Source: Trinickia violacea (GTDB taxonomy: Bacteria; Pseudomonadota; Gammaproteobacteria; Burkholderiales; Burkholderiaceae). From it: a stretch of DNA of 64,000 nt. This document shows positions 53,610-61,323 of this stretch, one piece after another. Under the pieces are notes generated by a model that had not been told where the DNA came from, did no database searches, and saw only the letters and a list, made by a program, of their open reading frames with translations. The translations under genes were made by a program, and so were the position numbers. The stretch lies in contig NZ_CP040077.1 of the NCBI RefSeq assembly GCF_005280735.1, positions 3,410,001 through 3,474,000 of the forward strand, written 5' to 3'. Numbering within the stretch: the first letter of the stretch is position 1; every line of letters begins with the position of its first letter.

Positions 53610-54806
53610 TTACTTCCCGGCGTCCTCTTCGGGCGTCTCGATGCCGAACACCTGGCGCAGATACGCGATATAAGCCTTGTCCTCGCACATGTTCTTGCCC
53701 GGCGAATCAGACAGCTTCGCGACCGGCTGGCCGTTGCAGCGGACCATCTTGATCACGATCTGCAGCGGGTTGTAGCCGAGATCGTTGGTGAGATTCGTGC
53801 CGACGCCGAACGCGAGCCGGCAGCGTCCGCGAAAGCGTTCATAGAGCTGCAGCACCTTGGGGATATCGAGCGCATCGGAAAACACGAGCACCTTCGTGCG
53901 CGGGTCGCAGCGGTTTTCCTCGTAATGCCGCAGAAGACGCTCGCCCCAATCGAACGGATCGCCTGAATCGTGGCGCGCGCCGTCGAAGAGCTTGCAGAAG
54001 TACATGTCGAAATCGCGCAGGAACGCCTGCATGCCGTAGACGTCGGACAGCGCGATGCCGAGATCGCCGCGATACTCCTTCGCCCACATCTCGAAGCCGT
54101 AGATCTGCGAATCGCGCAGACGCGGACCGAGCGCCTGGCACGCCTGCAGATACTCGTGCGCCATCGTGCCGAGCGGCGTCAAGCCGTGTTTCTTCGCGTA
54201 GTAAACATTGCTCGTGCCGGCGAACTGCTCGGAGATGCGGTCTTTCAGCGTGAGAATCACTTCCTCGTGCCACCGCCCCGAGAAGCGCCGGCGCGTGCCG
54301 TAGTCGGCGATCTTGCAGTCCGCGAACTCCGGGCGCGCGCCGAGCAGCGCGATCTTGTCGTGCAGACGCTCGCGGCCGCCCGCGTAGTCGGGATCTTTTT
54401 GGGTATTGCGGAAGTACACCTCGTTGACGATCGCGAGCACGGGAATCTCGAAGAGGATCGTGTGCAGCCACGGCCCCTTGATGCCGATGTCGATCTCGCC
54501 GTTGCCCTTCTTCGACGCCTCGATCGAGATGTACTTTTCGCTCAGGTGAAAGAGCGCGAGGAAGTCGATGAAGTCGCTCTTGATGAAACGCATCCGCCGT
54601 AGGTAGTCGAGATCGTCGTCGGAAAAGCGCAGCTCGCAGAGTTTCCTGACCTCGTCGCGAATCTCGTCGATGTACGGCACGAGATTCACCCCCGGCGTAC
54701 GGCACTTGAACCGGTACTCGACGTTGGCGGCAGGGAAATGGTGCAGGACGACCTGCATCATCGTGAATTTGTACAGATCGGTGTCGAGCAGCGAAGTAAT
54801 GATCAT
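53610..54806 (-). CDS. pncB: Nicotinate phosphoribosyltransferase
   Basis: 398-residue enzyme for NAD salvage, joining nicotinate to PRPP using ATP. SLLDTDLYKFTMMQ, GTMAHEYLQACQALG with the phosphorylated His, and FGVGTNLTNDLG are family marks. Start MIITSLLDTD at 54806 is the family start; the frame runs further upstream but without a Met of family type. Monocistronic here. Confidence 0.96.
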   Translation of the reverse strand: MIITSLLDTDLYKFTMMQVVLHHFPAANVEYRFKCRTPGVNLVPYIDEIRDEVRKLCELRFSDDDLDYLRRMRFIKSDFIDFLALFHLSEKYISIEASKKGNGEIDIGIKGPWLHTILFEIPVLAIVNEVYFRNTQKDPDYAGGRERLHDKIALLGARPEFADCKIADYGTRRRFSGRWHEEVILTLKDRISEQFAGTSNVYYAKKHGLTPLGTMAHEYLQACQALGPRLRDSQIYGFEMWAKEYRGDLGIALSDVYGMQAFLRDFDMYFCKLFDGARHDSGDPFDWGERLLRHYEENRCDPRTKVLVFSDALDIPKVLQLYERFRGRCRLAFGVGTNLTNDLGYNPLQIVIKMVRCNGQPVAKLSDSPGKNMCEDKAYIAYLRQVFGIETPEEDAGK

Positions 54807-55074
54807 GATTTCAACCGGACTGCGAACGTTCGGACCAGATTGCCCAGCTTGGCGCTCGGGTATGACAGCGCGGCCTTCGACCCGGCTTCTCGGCCATGTT
54901 ACCCGAATGCGGGCCGGAACACGGCGCCGCGGCACGGACCCGATCACCCCATAAACAAATCACCAAACGGTATAAAAGACGCTGTAGGGGCAATTGCGTG
55001 CGGATTTAACCGTTACGCTACAATAGCTCCTTTGGCGTTTCGCCTCCCCAATACCCCTGTGTGCAGGAGCCTGA

Positions 55075-55398
55075 ATGACTCACGTTGTGACCGAAAGCTG
55101 CATCAAATGCCGCTACACCGATTGCGTGGACGTCTGTCCGGTGGATTGCTTTCGCGAAGGTCCCAACTTCCTCGCGATCGATCCCGATGAATGCATCGAC
55201 TGCGCCGTGTGCGTCGCCGAATGCCCGGTGAACGCGATCTACGCCGAGGAAGACGTCCCGGGCGATCAGCAGCACTTCACGCCGCTCAACGCCGAACTCG
55301 CGAAGAGCTGGCCGAGCATCACGAAGACGAAGGCCCCGCTGCCGGAAGCCGATGAGTGGAAGGACGTGAAGGACAAGCTCAATCTGCTCGAGCGCTAA
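55075..55398 (+). CDS. fdxA: 7Fe-type ferredoxin FdxA
   Basis: 107-residue ferredoxin with two clusters. N-terminal Cys at 9, 12, 17, 21 and 25 and the second set CIDCAVCVAEC (40, 43, 46, 50). The tail (SWPSITKTKAPLPEADEWKD) is typical of FdxA. An AGGAG precedes the ATG by 5-6 bases. It is divergent from pncB. Confidence 0.95.
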   Translation: MTHVVTESCIKCRYTDCVDVCPVDCFREGPNFLAIDPDECIDCAVCVAECPVNAIYAEEDVPGDQQHFTPLNAELAKSWPSITKTKAPLPEADEWKDVKDKLNLLER

Positions 55399-55562
55399 GT
55401 TCGTGCCCACCCGCGGCGTTTGCGTTCGAGTTGCGTTTGAGGTCCTTCTGCGAGGCTCGCGCAAAGCGGCCCTGCAAGCCACTTCGGCATTCATGAAATG
55501 ACCGAAGGGTATTGACAGGGCCACAGACGGCCAATACAATCTCGCTTCTCTGCTGTTGTTGT

Positions 55563-55638
55563 TCCCCGATAGCTCAGTCGGTAGAGCGCCGGACTGTTAA
55601 TCCGTAGGTCCCTGGTTCGAGCCCAGGTCGGGGAGCCA
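55563..55638 (+). tRNA. tRNA-Asn (GTT), copy 1
   Basis: 76-base cloverleaf: acceptor TCCCCGA pairing with TCGGGGA, anticodon GTT in CTGTTAATC, T arm GGTTCGAGCC, encoded CCA. Followed by a terminator at about 55662-55690. Confidence 0.96.
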
Positions 55639-55661
55639 AAAAAATCGCAGAGCAAGATACG

Positions 55662-55690
55662 AAGGCCCGTTCCCGATGACGGGCTTTTTT
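55662..55690 (+). terminator. Terminator after first tRNA-Asn
   Basis: GCCCGT and ACGGGC arms with TTTTTT after. It lies about 25 bp after the tRNA end. Confidence 0.8.
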
Positions 55691-55715
55691 ATGTAAGGTT
55701 GAGAGTAGTAGCTGT

Positions 55716-55791
55716 TCCCCGATAGCTCAGTCGGTAGAGCGCCGGACTGTTAATCCGTAGGTCCCTGGTTCGAGCCCAGGTCGGGGAGCCA
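55716..55791 (+). tRNA. tRNA-Asn (GTT), copy 2
   Basis: Identical to the copy at 55563-55638. Its 3' 30 bases and the sequence after it up to 55818 are repeated at 56743-56799, which marks it as the insertion target of the parDE island. Confidence 0.96.
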
Positions 55792-55818
55792 AGAGCATAG
55801 AAAGGCCCGTCAGCAATG
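55762..55818. repeat. Left direct repeat (tRNA-Asn 3' end plus downstream), att-like
   Basis: 57 bases shared with 56743-56799 with one mismatch (T at 55769, C at 56750). It covers the T arm and acceptor of tRNA-Asn copy 2 and most of its terminator. Confidence 0.9.
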
Positions 55819-55832
55819 ACGGGCCTTTTTCG
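55799..55832 (+). terminator. Terminator after second tRNA-Asn
   Basis: AAAGGCCCGTCA, loop GCAA, TGACGGGCCTTTTT: a long perfect stem with a tight loop. Confidence 0.88.
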
Positions 55833-56067
55833 TTTGCGCGCCAGCTAGCGCACTGGGTCAACTTTTCGCGCTCACATCCAGCGACGACAAGCTGCAGCAG
55901 GAATGGCTCTTCACCGCGAATGAGCGGCTTGAACGCACTGACTTATCCGCCCCCCCTACGATCAACGCTTCACCAACCAATCTCGATCAAGACCTCATGC
56001 GATGAGCGGCGCGCATGGCGTGCCATGGCATAATATGCCAACACTTGATTCTCCAGGAGCTAACGCC
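55833..56067. other. Left part of the parDE island
   Basis: About 235 bases between the tRNA terminator and parD. No ORF or RNA is supported except the promoter/operator at its right end. It is less GC-biased than the chromosome around it, with poly-C stretch CCCCCCC near 55951. Confidence 0.5.
56015..56040 (+). promoter_or_regulatory. parDE promoter/operator with two adjacent palindromes
   Basis: ATGGCGTGCCAT (56015-56026) is followed at once by TGGCATAATATGCCA (56026-56040), a 15-bp odd palindrome. The second contains TAATAT (56031-56036), a -10-like box. Four TGGC/GCCA half sites in 26 bp, just upstream of the ParD start, fit self-repression by a ribbon-helix-helix antitoxin. Confidence 0.7.
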
Positions 56068-56370
56068 ATGCCCACCCGCAATGTCGTGCTAACCGCCCAT
56101 CAGGCCACATTGGTAGACCGCCTGGTCAAGTCGGGGCGCTATCAGAACGCAAGCGAAGTGTTGCGCGAGGGCCTGCGTCTGGTGGAACGCGAGGAAACCG
56201 AGACACAGGCTCGGCTCGATGCGTTGCGGGATGCTGCGCACGTTGGTCTTGCCGACGTCGAAGCCAACAGGCTGCGCAGTTTCGTTTCGGCGCAGGAGTT
56301 GGGCCAACATCTCGCCGAGCTCGCTGACGGCGCGCTCGCACCGGCAACCCAATCGAAACCCGCCCGGTGA
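56068..56370 (+). CDS. parD: Antitoxin, ParD/CopG ribbon-helix-helix family
   Basis: 100 residues. N-terminal RHH DNA-binding part: NVVLTAHQATLVDRLVKSGR, then YQNASEVLREGLRLVE. The C-terminal half is helical and should wrap the toxin. ATG at 56068 with AGGAG 8 bases upstream; a longer frame from 56002 is not needed. It overlaps parE by 4 bp (GTGA), the normal coupling of type II pairs. Confidence 0.9.
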   Translation: MPTRNVVLTAHQATLVDRLVKSGRYQNASEVLREGLRLVEREETETQARLDALRDAAHVGLADVEANRLRSFVSAQELGQHLAELADGALAPATQSKPAR

Positions 56371-56732
56371 CCCGCCAAACAACCGGTTGGACCGTTCGCC
56401 TAACGGAATCTGCCGAACACGATTTCAGCAACATCATCCGCTGGAGTGCAGAGCGGTTTGGCAAGGCCCATGCACGTGCCTATGCTGAAGCGATCTCGAT
56501 GGCCTTACAGGAGTTGACCACCACCGGCCCGGCAGTGACAGGCGTTGCCACGCGAGACAATATTGTCCCCGGGCTGCTCTCGCTCCACGTGGCTCGCAAG
56601 CGACGCAAGGGGCGGCACTTCATCATGTTCCGAGTCACTGAACACGATACGCGAGTGATTGACGTGCTCAGAATTCTGCACGATGCGATGGATCTGCCGC
56701 GACATGTGCCCCCGGCCGCCGATGCTGAATAA
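56367..56732 (+). CDS. parE: Toxin, ParE/RelE superfamily
   Basis: 121 residues starting with GTG at 56367. WTVRLTESAEHDFSNIIRWS and the beta-rich centre RKRRKGRHFIMFRV, ending VLRILHDAMDLPRHV, match ParE. ParE toxins block gyrase; RelE relatives cut mRNA. The sequence sides with ParE, so gyrase is the likely target, not shown. Partner antitoxin ParD is directly upstream. Confidence 0.9.
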   Translation: MTRQTTGWTVRLTESAEHDFSNIIRWSAERFGKAHARAYAEAISMALQELTTTGPAVTGVATRDNIVPGLLSLHVARKRRKGRHFIMFRVTEHDTRVIDVLRILHDAMDLPRHVPPAADAE

Positions 56733-56742
56733 CGGCTATCGA

Positions 56743-56799
56743 TCCCTGGCTCGAGCCCAGGTCGGGGAGCCAAGAGCATAGAAAGGCCCGTCAGCAATG
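56743..56799. repeat. Right direct repeat: tRNA-Asn 3' fragment, att-like
   Basis: 57 bases equal to 55762-55818 with one change, which turns the T-loop TTCGA into CTCGA. No D arm or anticodon arm precedes it, so it is only a tRNA fragment, not a gene. It closes the island. Confidence 0.9.
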
Positions 56800-56815
56800 T
56801 GACGGGCCTTTTGCT
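56782..56815 (+). terminator. Duplicated terminator after parE
   Basis: AAAGGCCCGTCA, loop GCAATG, TGACGGGCCTTTT: a copy of the tRNA-Asn terminator with two extra bases in the loop. It can end the parDE transcript. Confidence 0.85.
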
Positions 56816-56885
56816 TTTTGCGGTTATGCTTTGGCGTCGCGGCTCAAGCGCCGGTCGTTCGCCCCCTCTTCCCGCAGACTCCGAT

Positions 56886-57377
56886 ATGAAACGCCATCTT
56901 GCCTTGTCGTCCGTCAGCGCCGCGCTCGCCGTGACGCTGACCGTGCTGTCAGCACCGTTCGCTCACAGCGAAGAAGTCGCGAGCGTCAACACGAACTTTC
57001 GCATCACCGGCTCCGACCGCGTCGTCGTCGAGGCGTACGACGATCCGCTCGTCACGGGCGTCACCTGCTATGTGTCGCGCGCGCGTACCGGCGGGGTCAA
57101 GGGCACGCTCGGCATCGCCGAAGACCCGACCGAAGCGTCGATCGCGTGCCGGCAGGTCGGCCCGATCAAGATTCTCGAGCCGCTCAAGCAGCAGACCGAT
57201 GTGTTCACCGCGAGCATGTCGCTGATCTTCAAGACGTTGCATGTAGTGCGGATCGTCGACGCCAAGCGCAATACGCTCGTCTATCTGACGTATAGCGATC
57301 GCGTCGTGTCCGGCAGCGCGAAGAACAGCGTCACCGCCGTGCCGATGCCGGCCGGCATCACGATTCCCGTCAGATAA
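56886..57377 (+). CDS. creA: CreA-family periplasmic protein
   Basis: 163 residues with a signal peptide (cut near AHS, residue 27). TNFRITGSDRVVVEAYDDPL and CYVSRARTGG, then EASIACRQVGPI and KTLHVVRIVDAKRNTLVYLTYSD are CreA marks; two Cys are likely a disulfide. Function unknown. ATG at 56886 is used; the frame extends upstream to the island edge at 56799. First gene beyond the parDE island. Confidence 0.85.
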   Translation: MKRHLALSSVSAALAVTLTVLSAPFAHSEEVASVNTNFRITGSDRVVVEAYDDPLVTGVTCYVSRARTGGVKGTLGIAEDPTEASIACRQVGPIKILEPLKQQTDVFTASMSLIFKTLHVVRIVDAKRNTLVYLTYSDRVVSGSAKNSVTAVPMPAGITIPVR

Positions 57378-57530
57378 GCTGCGACTGGGATGATGCCCGT
57401 CCGCAGCGGCGTGGCGTTACGCCCGGTACGCCCGTGGCTCGCCCGCCGCCGACGCCGCACCGAGGCGCCCCCATGCAACGACGCGCGCGCTGTTCTACAC
57501 TGATCGACCAGACAAACGGAGGGCGCGCCC

Positions 57531-58124
57531 ATGCTCACGCTGCACTATCCGATCACGCTTCCGGCCGACTACGACATGTCGATCATCCGGCGCCGCGTCG
57601 CCGAGCGGCATGCGCCGTTCGACACGCTCGCCGGGCTCGGCTTCAAGGCGTTTCTGATCCGCGAGCGCAATACGGGCGCACCCGTCAACGAATATGCGCC
57701 GTTCTACGTGTGGACGCAGCCGTTCAGCGCGCGCGATTTCCTGCTGGGGCCGAAGTTCGACGCGGTCGTTCAATCGTTCGGCCGGCCGACGGCATTCGAA
57801 GGGATCGTCGCCGCGCTGCACTTGAACGGCGACCAACAAGCGTTCCGCGCGGCACGCAGCATGACCGTCGAACGTTTCGCGCTGCGGCCCGGCATCGATC
57901 TGGCAAACTGGGCCGTCGACGAAAACGAGCTGCATCTGGCGCGGATCGACGAAGCCGGGCTGCTCGCGCGGGTCGTCTCGCTCGAAACCGGCAGTTGGAC
58001 CGCCGTGCGCACCGAGATGTGGGCCGGCGCGGATATTGCGCACACGTCAACGGCGGCGCGCTACGAAGTGCTGCATGTTTCGACGCCGGATTGGCAGGCG
58101 CTGCAACCCGTGAACGACGAATAG
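57531..58124 (+). CDS. DUF4865 protein
   Basis: 197-residue protein of the monooxygenase-like DUF4865 family: HYPITLPADYDMSIIRRRVA, FKAFLIRERNTGAPVNEYAP, and FYVWTQPFSARDFLLGPKF. Function unknown; resembles proteins found next to AraC-type regulators. It precedes an AraC regulator by 43 bp. No signal peptide. Confidence 0.8.
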   Translation: MLTLHYPITLPADYDMSIIRRRVAERHAPFDTLAGLGFKAFLIRERNTGAPVNEYAPFYVWTQPFSARDFLLGPKFDAVVQSFGRPTAFEGIVAALHLNGDQQAFRAARSMTVERFALRPGIDLANWAVDENELHLARIDEAGLLARVVSLETGSWTAVRTEMWAGADIAHTSTAARYEVLHVSTPDWQALQPVNDE

Positions 58125-58167
58125 CCGCTAGGTAAGCACATCGAGTCAGCCACGCATCAGCATCGCC

Positions 58168-59025
58168 ATGTCCGACCGCCCTTTCCGCAATTCCGTCCGC
58201 TACTGGCGCACCCCGCTTCTGCCGGGTGCGGACATGGTGACGGCCGAATACCTCGACCACGAGTTCGCGCCGCACTGGCACGACGCGTACACGATTCCCG
58301 TGATCGAAGCGGGCGCCGAAATGTACGACTATCTCGGTTCGCACCATATCGCGGAGACAGGTACCGTGCCGGTCATCAACCCAGGCGAGGTGCACACGGG
58401 TTCGCGCGCCAACGAGCACGGGTGGCAGTACCGAGTCTGCTACGTACCGGTCGATTTCCTCCAGCGGCTCGCCGACGACATCGCCGGGCGTGCGCAGCCG
58501 CTGCCCTGGTTTCCAGCGGACGTCATTCGCGACCCCGACCTCGCGCGCCGGGTGTCGACCGCGCACCGGCTGCTCGAAGCCGCCGGCGATTCTCCGGGCG
58601 GCGACCCGCCGGGCGGCGATCCGCTCGCCGCCGAAGCTGCGCTGATCGACGCGCTATCGACTCTGCTCGTCCGGCACGCCCGCAACGAGCCCGAACCGGC
58701 TCGACTCTTGGCCGACAATCCGCGCGTCGAGACGATGAAGGCCCGCCTCGTCGCCGATCTCGCCGAGCCCGTGACGCTGACCGATCTCGCGCAGGCGGTC
58801 GACTTGTCGGCGTTCCACGCGGCGCGGCTCTTCACGCGCGAAACCGGCCTGCCGCCCCATGCGTGGCGCAACCAGGTGCGTCTGCAGCGTGCGCTCGGTC
58901 CGCTGCGCGCGGGCGTTTCGGTGGCCGAAGTCGCGGCGGCGACGGGCTTCACGGATCAGAGCCATTTCACGCGCCATTTCCGCCGCATGTTCGGCGTGCC
59001 GCCCGGGCGCTGGCAGTCGCGGTGA
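58168..59025 (+). CDS. AraC-family regulator
   Basis: 285 residues: an N-terminal cupin-type part (HEFAPHWHDAYTIPVIEAGA, INPGEVHTGSRANEHGW) for effector sensing and a C-terminal AraC DNA-binding domain with two HTH units ending VAAATGFTDQSHFTRHFRRM. A short Gly/Asp/Pro repeat (GGDPPGGDP) links them. Lies between DUF4865 and azlC, so it likely controls one or both. Confidence 0.92.
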   Translation: MSDRPFRNSVRYWRTPLLPGADMVTAEYLDHEFAPHWHDAYTIPVIEAGAEMYDYLGSHHIAETGTVPVINPGEVHTGSRANEHGWQYRVCYVPVDFLQRLADDIAGRAQPLPWFPADVIRDPDLARRVSTAHRLLEAAGDSPGGDPPGGDPLAAEAALIDALSTLLVRHARNEPEPARLLADNPRVETMKARLVADLAEPVTLTDLAQAVDLSAFHAARLFTRETGLPPHAWRNQVRLQRALGPLRAGVSVAEVAAATGFTDQSHFTRHFRRMFGVPPGRWQSR

Positions 59026-59162
59026 CGCCGGCCGCGCCGGCACTTACATCGGCACTCACACCGGCGGCAAAACGAACCGCCGTCACGCCAAGGGGCAGGC
59101 ACCGCGGACAGCGCAAGAACGTACAAGACCCGCCAAGGTCGTCCGGCTACGCTCGAGGACCT

Positions 59163-59903
59163 ATGGAGAAGATCTTGAACGCACCCCGTCCCTTGAACGA
59201 ATTCGCCGACGGTGCCCGCGACATCATCCCGATGATGGTGGGCGCAGCGCCGTTCGGCGTCATTTTCGGCACGCTCGTCACATCCGGCCCGCTCCACGTG
59301 TGGCACGGCCAGCTCATGTCGCTGGCGGTATTCGCCGGCTCGGCCCAATTCATCGCGCTCGGCCTCATTGCGAGCCACGCGAGTTTCGCGGTCGTCCTGG
59401 CGACGACACTGATCGTCAACCTGCGGCACGTCCTGTACAGCGCGACGCTCGCCCCCTACGTTGCGCACCTGCCCGCGCGCTGGCGCTGGACGCTCGGCGC
59501 GCTGCTCACCGACGAAGTCTTCGCCGTCGCCTACTCGCACTACCGGCACAAGCCGCCCGGCGCGATCGGCCCGCACTACTTTCTCGGCGCGGGCATTGCG
59601 ATGTACTTGAACTGGCAGGTCTGGACGCTCGCCGGCCTGCTGTTCGGCGCGGCCTTCCCGCGTTTGCAGTCGCTCGGGCTCGATTTCGCGATGGTCGCGA
59701 CCTTCATCGCGATCGTGATCCCGCAGCTCGTCGCGGTGCGCTTCGTCGCGGCCGCCGTGACCGCGGGCGTCCTCGCCTGTGTGTTCCAGGACTGGCCTTA
59801 CAAGCTCGGGCTGCTCGCGGCGGTGGCCGCGGGCGTCGTGGTGGGCGTCGTGCTGTCGCGCCCCGGTCTGGTGCGCTCGCGCGCTGCGGGTGTCACGCAA
59901 TGA
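59163..59903 (+). CDS. azlC: Branched-chain amino acid exporter, large subunit
   Basis: 246 residues, with about seven to eight membrane helices. DIIPMMVGAAPFGVIFGTLV, FAGSAQFIALGLI and LIVNLRHVLYSATLAPYV are AzlC marks. Start MEKILNAPRP at 59163 follows GGACCTATGGAG. Its stop overlaps azlD by 4 bp; the two form one carrier. Confidence 0.93.
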   Translation: MEKILNAPRPLNEFADGARDIIPMMVGAAPFGVIFGTLVTSGPLHVWHGQLMSLAVFAGSAQFIALGLIASHASFAVVLATTLIVNLRHVLYSATLAPYVAHLPARWRWTLGALLTDEVFAVAYSHYRHKPPGAIGPHYFLGAGIAMYLNWQVWTLAGLLFGAAFPRLQSLGLDFAMVATFIAIVIPQLVAVRFVAAAVTAGVLACVFQDWPYKLGLLAAVAAGVVVGVVLSRPGLVRSRAAGVTQ

Positions 59904-60223
59904 ATTACGTCCTCTTGATTCTCGGCATGGCGCTGATCACCTACGTGATCCGCTCGGCGGTGTTCGTGCTCGGCGATCGGATCGTGTTCCCGCCGCTCGT
60001 GCGCACCGCGCTCAGCTTCGTGCCGGTGACCGTGCTGACCGCGATCATCGTGCCGATGGCGGTCTCGCCGCACGGCGGCGGCCCCGAGCTCACCTGGCGC
60101 AACCCCCAGCTCGTCGGCGCGCTGGCGTCGTGCGCCGTCTGCGTCGCAACGCGCCGGCCGCTCGTGACGATCGCCGTCGGCCTGGCCGTGTTCTTCCTCT
60201 GGCAAGGTTTCGTGCTGCGCTGA
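59900..60223 (+). CDS. azlD: Branched-chain amino acid exporter, small subunit
   Basis: 107 residues with about four membrane helices. MALITYVIRSAVFVLGDRI, ALSFVPVTVLTAIIVPMAV are typical for AzlD. Translation is coupled to azlC by overlap. Confidence 0.92.
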   Translation: MNYVLLILGMALITYVIRSAVFVLGDRIVFPPLVRTALSFVPVTVLTAIIVPMAVSPHGGGPELTWRNPQLVGALASCAVCVATRRPLVTIAVGLAVFFLWQGFVLR

Positions 60224-60481
60224 ATCAAAATCCCGATTGGTCTCAAGTTCCGCCCGCGTGAGCCGTTAAACAGCCGAGGTGCGCTGGACGGCGAACGCGG
60301 GCTTGGCCGCGCTCGCCGTAAAACGCAGTCCGCAATGCAACAGGAGCGCCGCATGCGCGCAGCGCCGTCCGGCTCGGGGAGGTGGTAAGCCGCCGGCGCA
60401 TCACGGCCTTGCCGCGCCGGAGCGTCGGAGCGCCGGCAAAGCGGTAGAACTGACGCGCACGACGAGCCACCGGGACATCAT

Positions 60482-61249
60482 ATGGGTCAAATCACCCTAT
60501 CACTGAAAGACGACACCGTCGCGTCGCTGCGCAAGGACTTCGAAGCGTTCGTGCGCGTGTCGCTGAAGCTCGATCCGCAATTCGCGACGCCGTCGTTCGA
60601 GGACTTCCTGCGCGCGAAGCTGCTCGACAACATGGTGCCGCTGACCGAGCACGCCGTGCAGCGGATGCTGCAGGGCGGCCAGTACGCCTGGGCGAAGCGC
60701 ACGCTCGACAAGGAGTTTCCGGACGTCGTCGCGATCCTGATGCGGCAGGCGACCGAATTCGGCTTCGGCTTCGCGGTGCGCTCCGAGTGGACGCCCGACG
60801 AGCTCGCCAAGGCGTGCCGCGAATGGGCGACGGCGATCGTCAACGAGGCGGGCGGCGAACCGATGCTGATCGACCCGCTCGCGGCGCAGATCAAGTCCGC
60901 CGCGCAAGATATCCAATCGCTGGAAGAATCGATGCAGACACCTGCGTGGCGGTTGGCGGAATCGCTGCGGCAGCGGGTCTACGAGGCGAAGATCGCGTGC
61001 GAGATGAGCACCGGCAGCACGGCGCGCGAGAAGCTCGGCGAGCTGCGCGGGCTATTGAAGCTCGGGCTTGCGCACGGCTCGTTCCAGAAGCAGGAAGCGC
61101 AGCAGATGATGGAATTTCTGCGCCTGTTGAAGCCCGAGATTTTCGTCGAGGAACCGGACGACATCTTTTCGCGCATGGCCGTCTGGCTGCGCAACTTCTT
61201 TATGGCGCCGCGTCAGCCTCAGCAGCCGGAGCAGCACCGCACGCGGTAA
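60482..61249 (+). CDS. Conserved hypothetical protein
   Basis: 255 residues, soluble, mainly helical, no signal peptide. I do not recognise a characterised domain. Visible features are an acidic C-terminus-proximal stretch (LKPEIFVEEPDDIFSRM), the helix LRGLLKLGLAHGSFQKQEAQ, and a Pro/Gln-rich end. Start codon ATG at 60482. It stands between azlD (258 bp upstream) and the convergent MocR gene. Confidence 0.7.
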   Translation: MGQITLSLKDDTVASLRKDFEAFVRVSLKLDPQFATPSFEDFLRAKLLDNMVPLTEHAVQRMLQGGQYAWAKRTLDKEFPDVVAILMRQATEFGFGFAVRSEWTPDELAKACREWATAIVNEAGGEPMLIDPLAAQIKSAAQDIQSLEESMQTPAWRLAESLRQRVYEAKIACEMSTGSTAREKLGELRGLLKLGLAHGSFQKQEAQQMMEFLRLLKPEIFVEEPDDIFSRMAVWLRNFFMAPRQPQQPEQHRTR

Positions 61250-61323
61250 GCGCGCCGGCGCGCCTCCCCCCCGATCGCTTTCCTCTCTCGATAGCGGCGC
61301 TTTTCATAAGCGCCGCCCTCCCC

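Noticed and set aside
56743..56771. Third tRNA-Asn gene
   Set aside because: Only the T arm and acceptor 3' half exist; no D or anticodon arm precedes it, and the T-loop is mutated.
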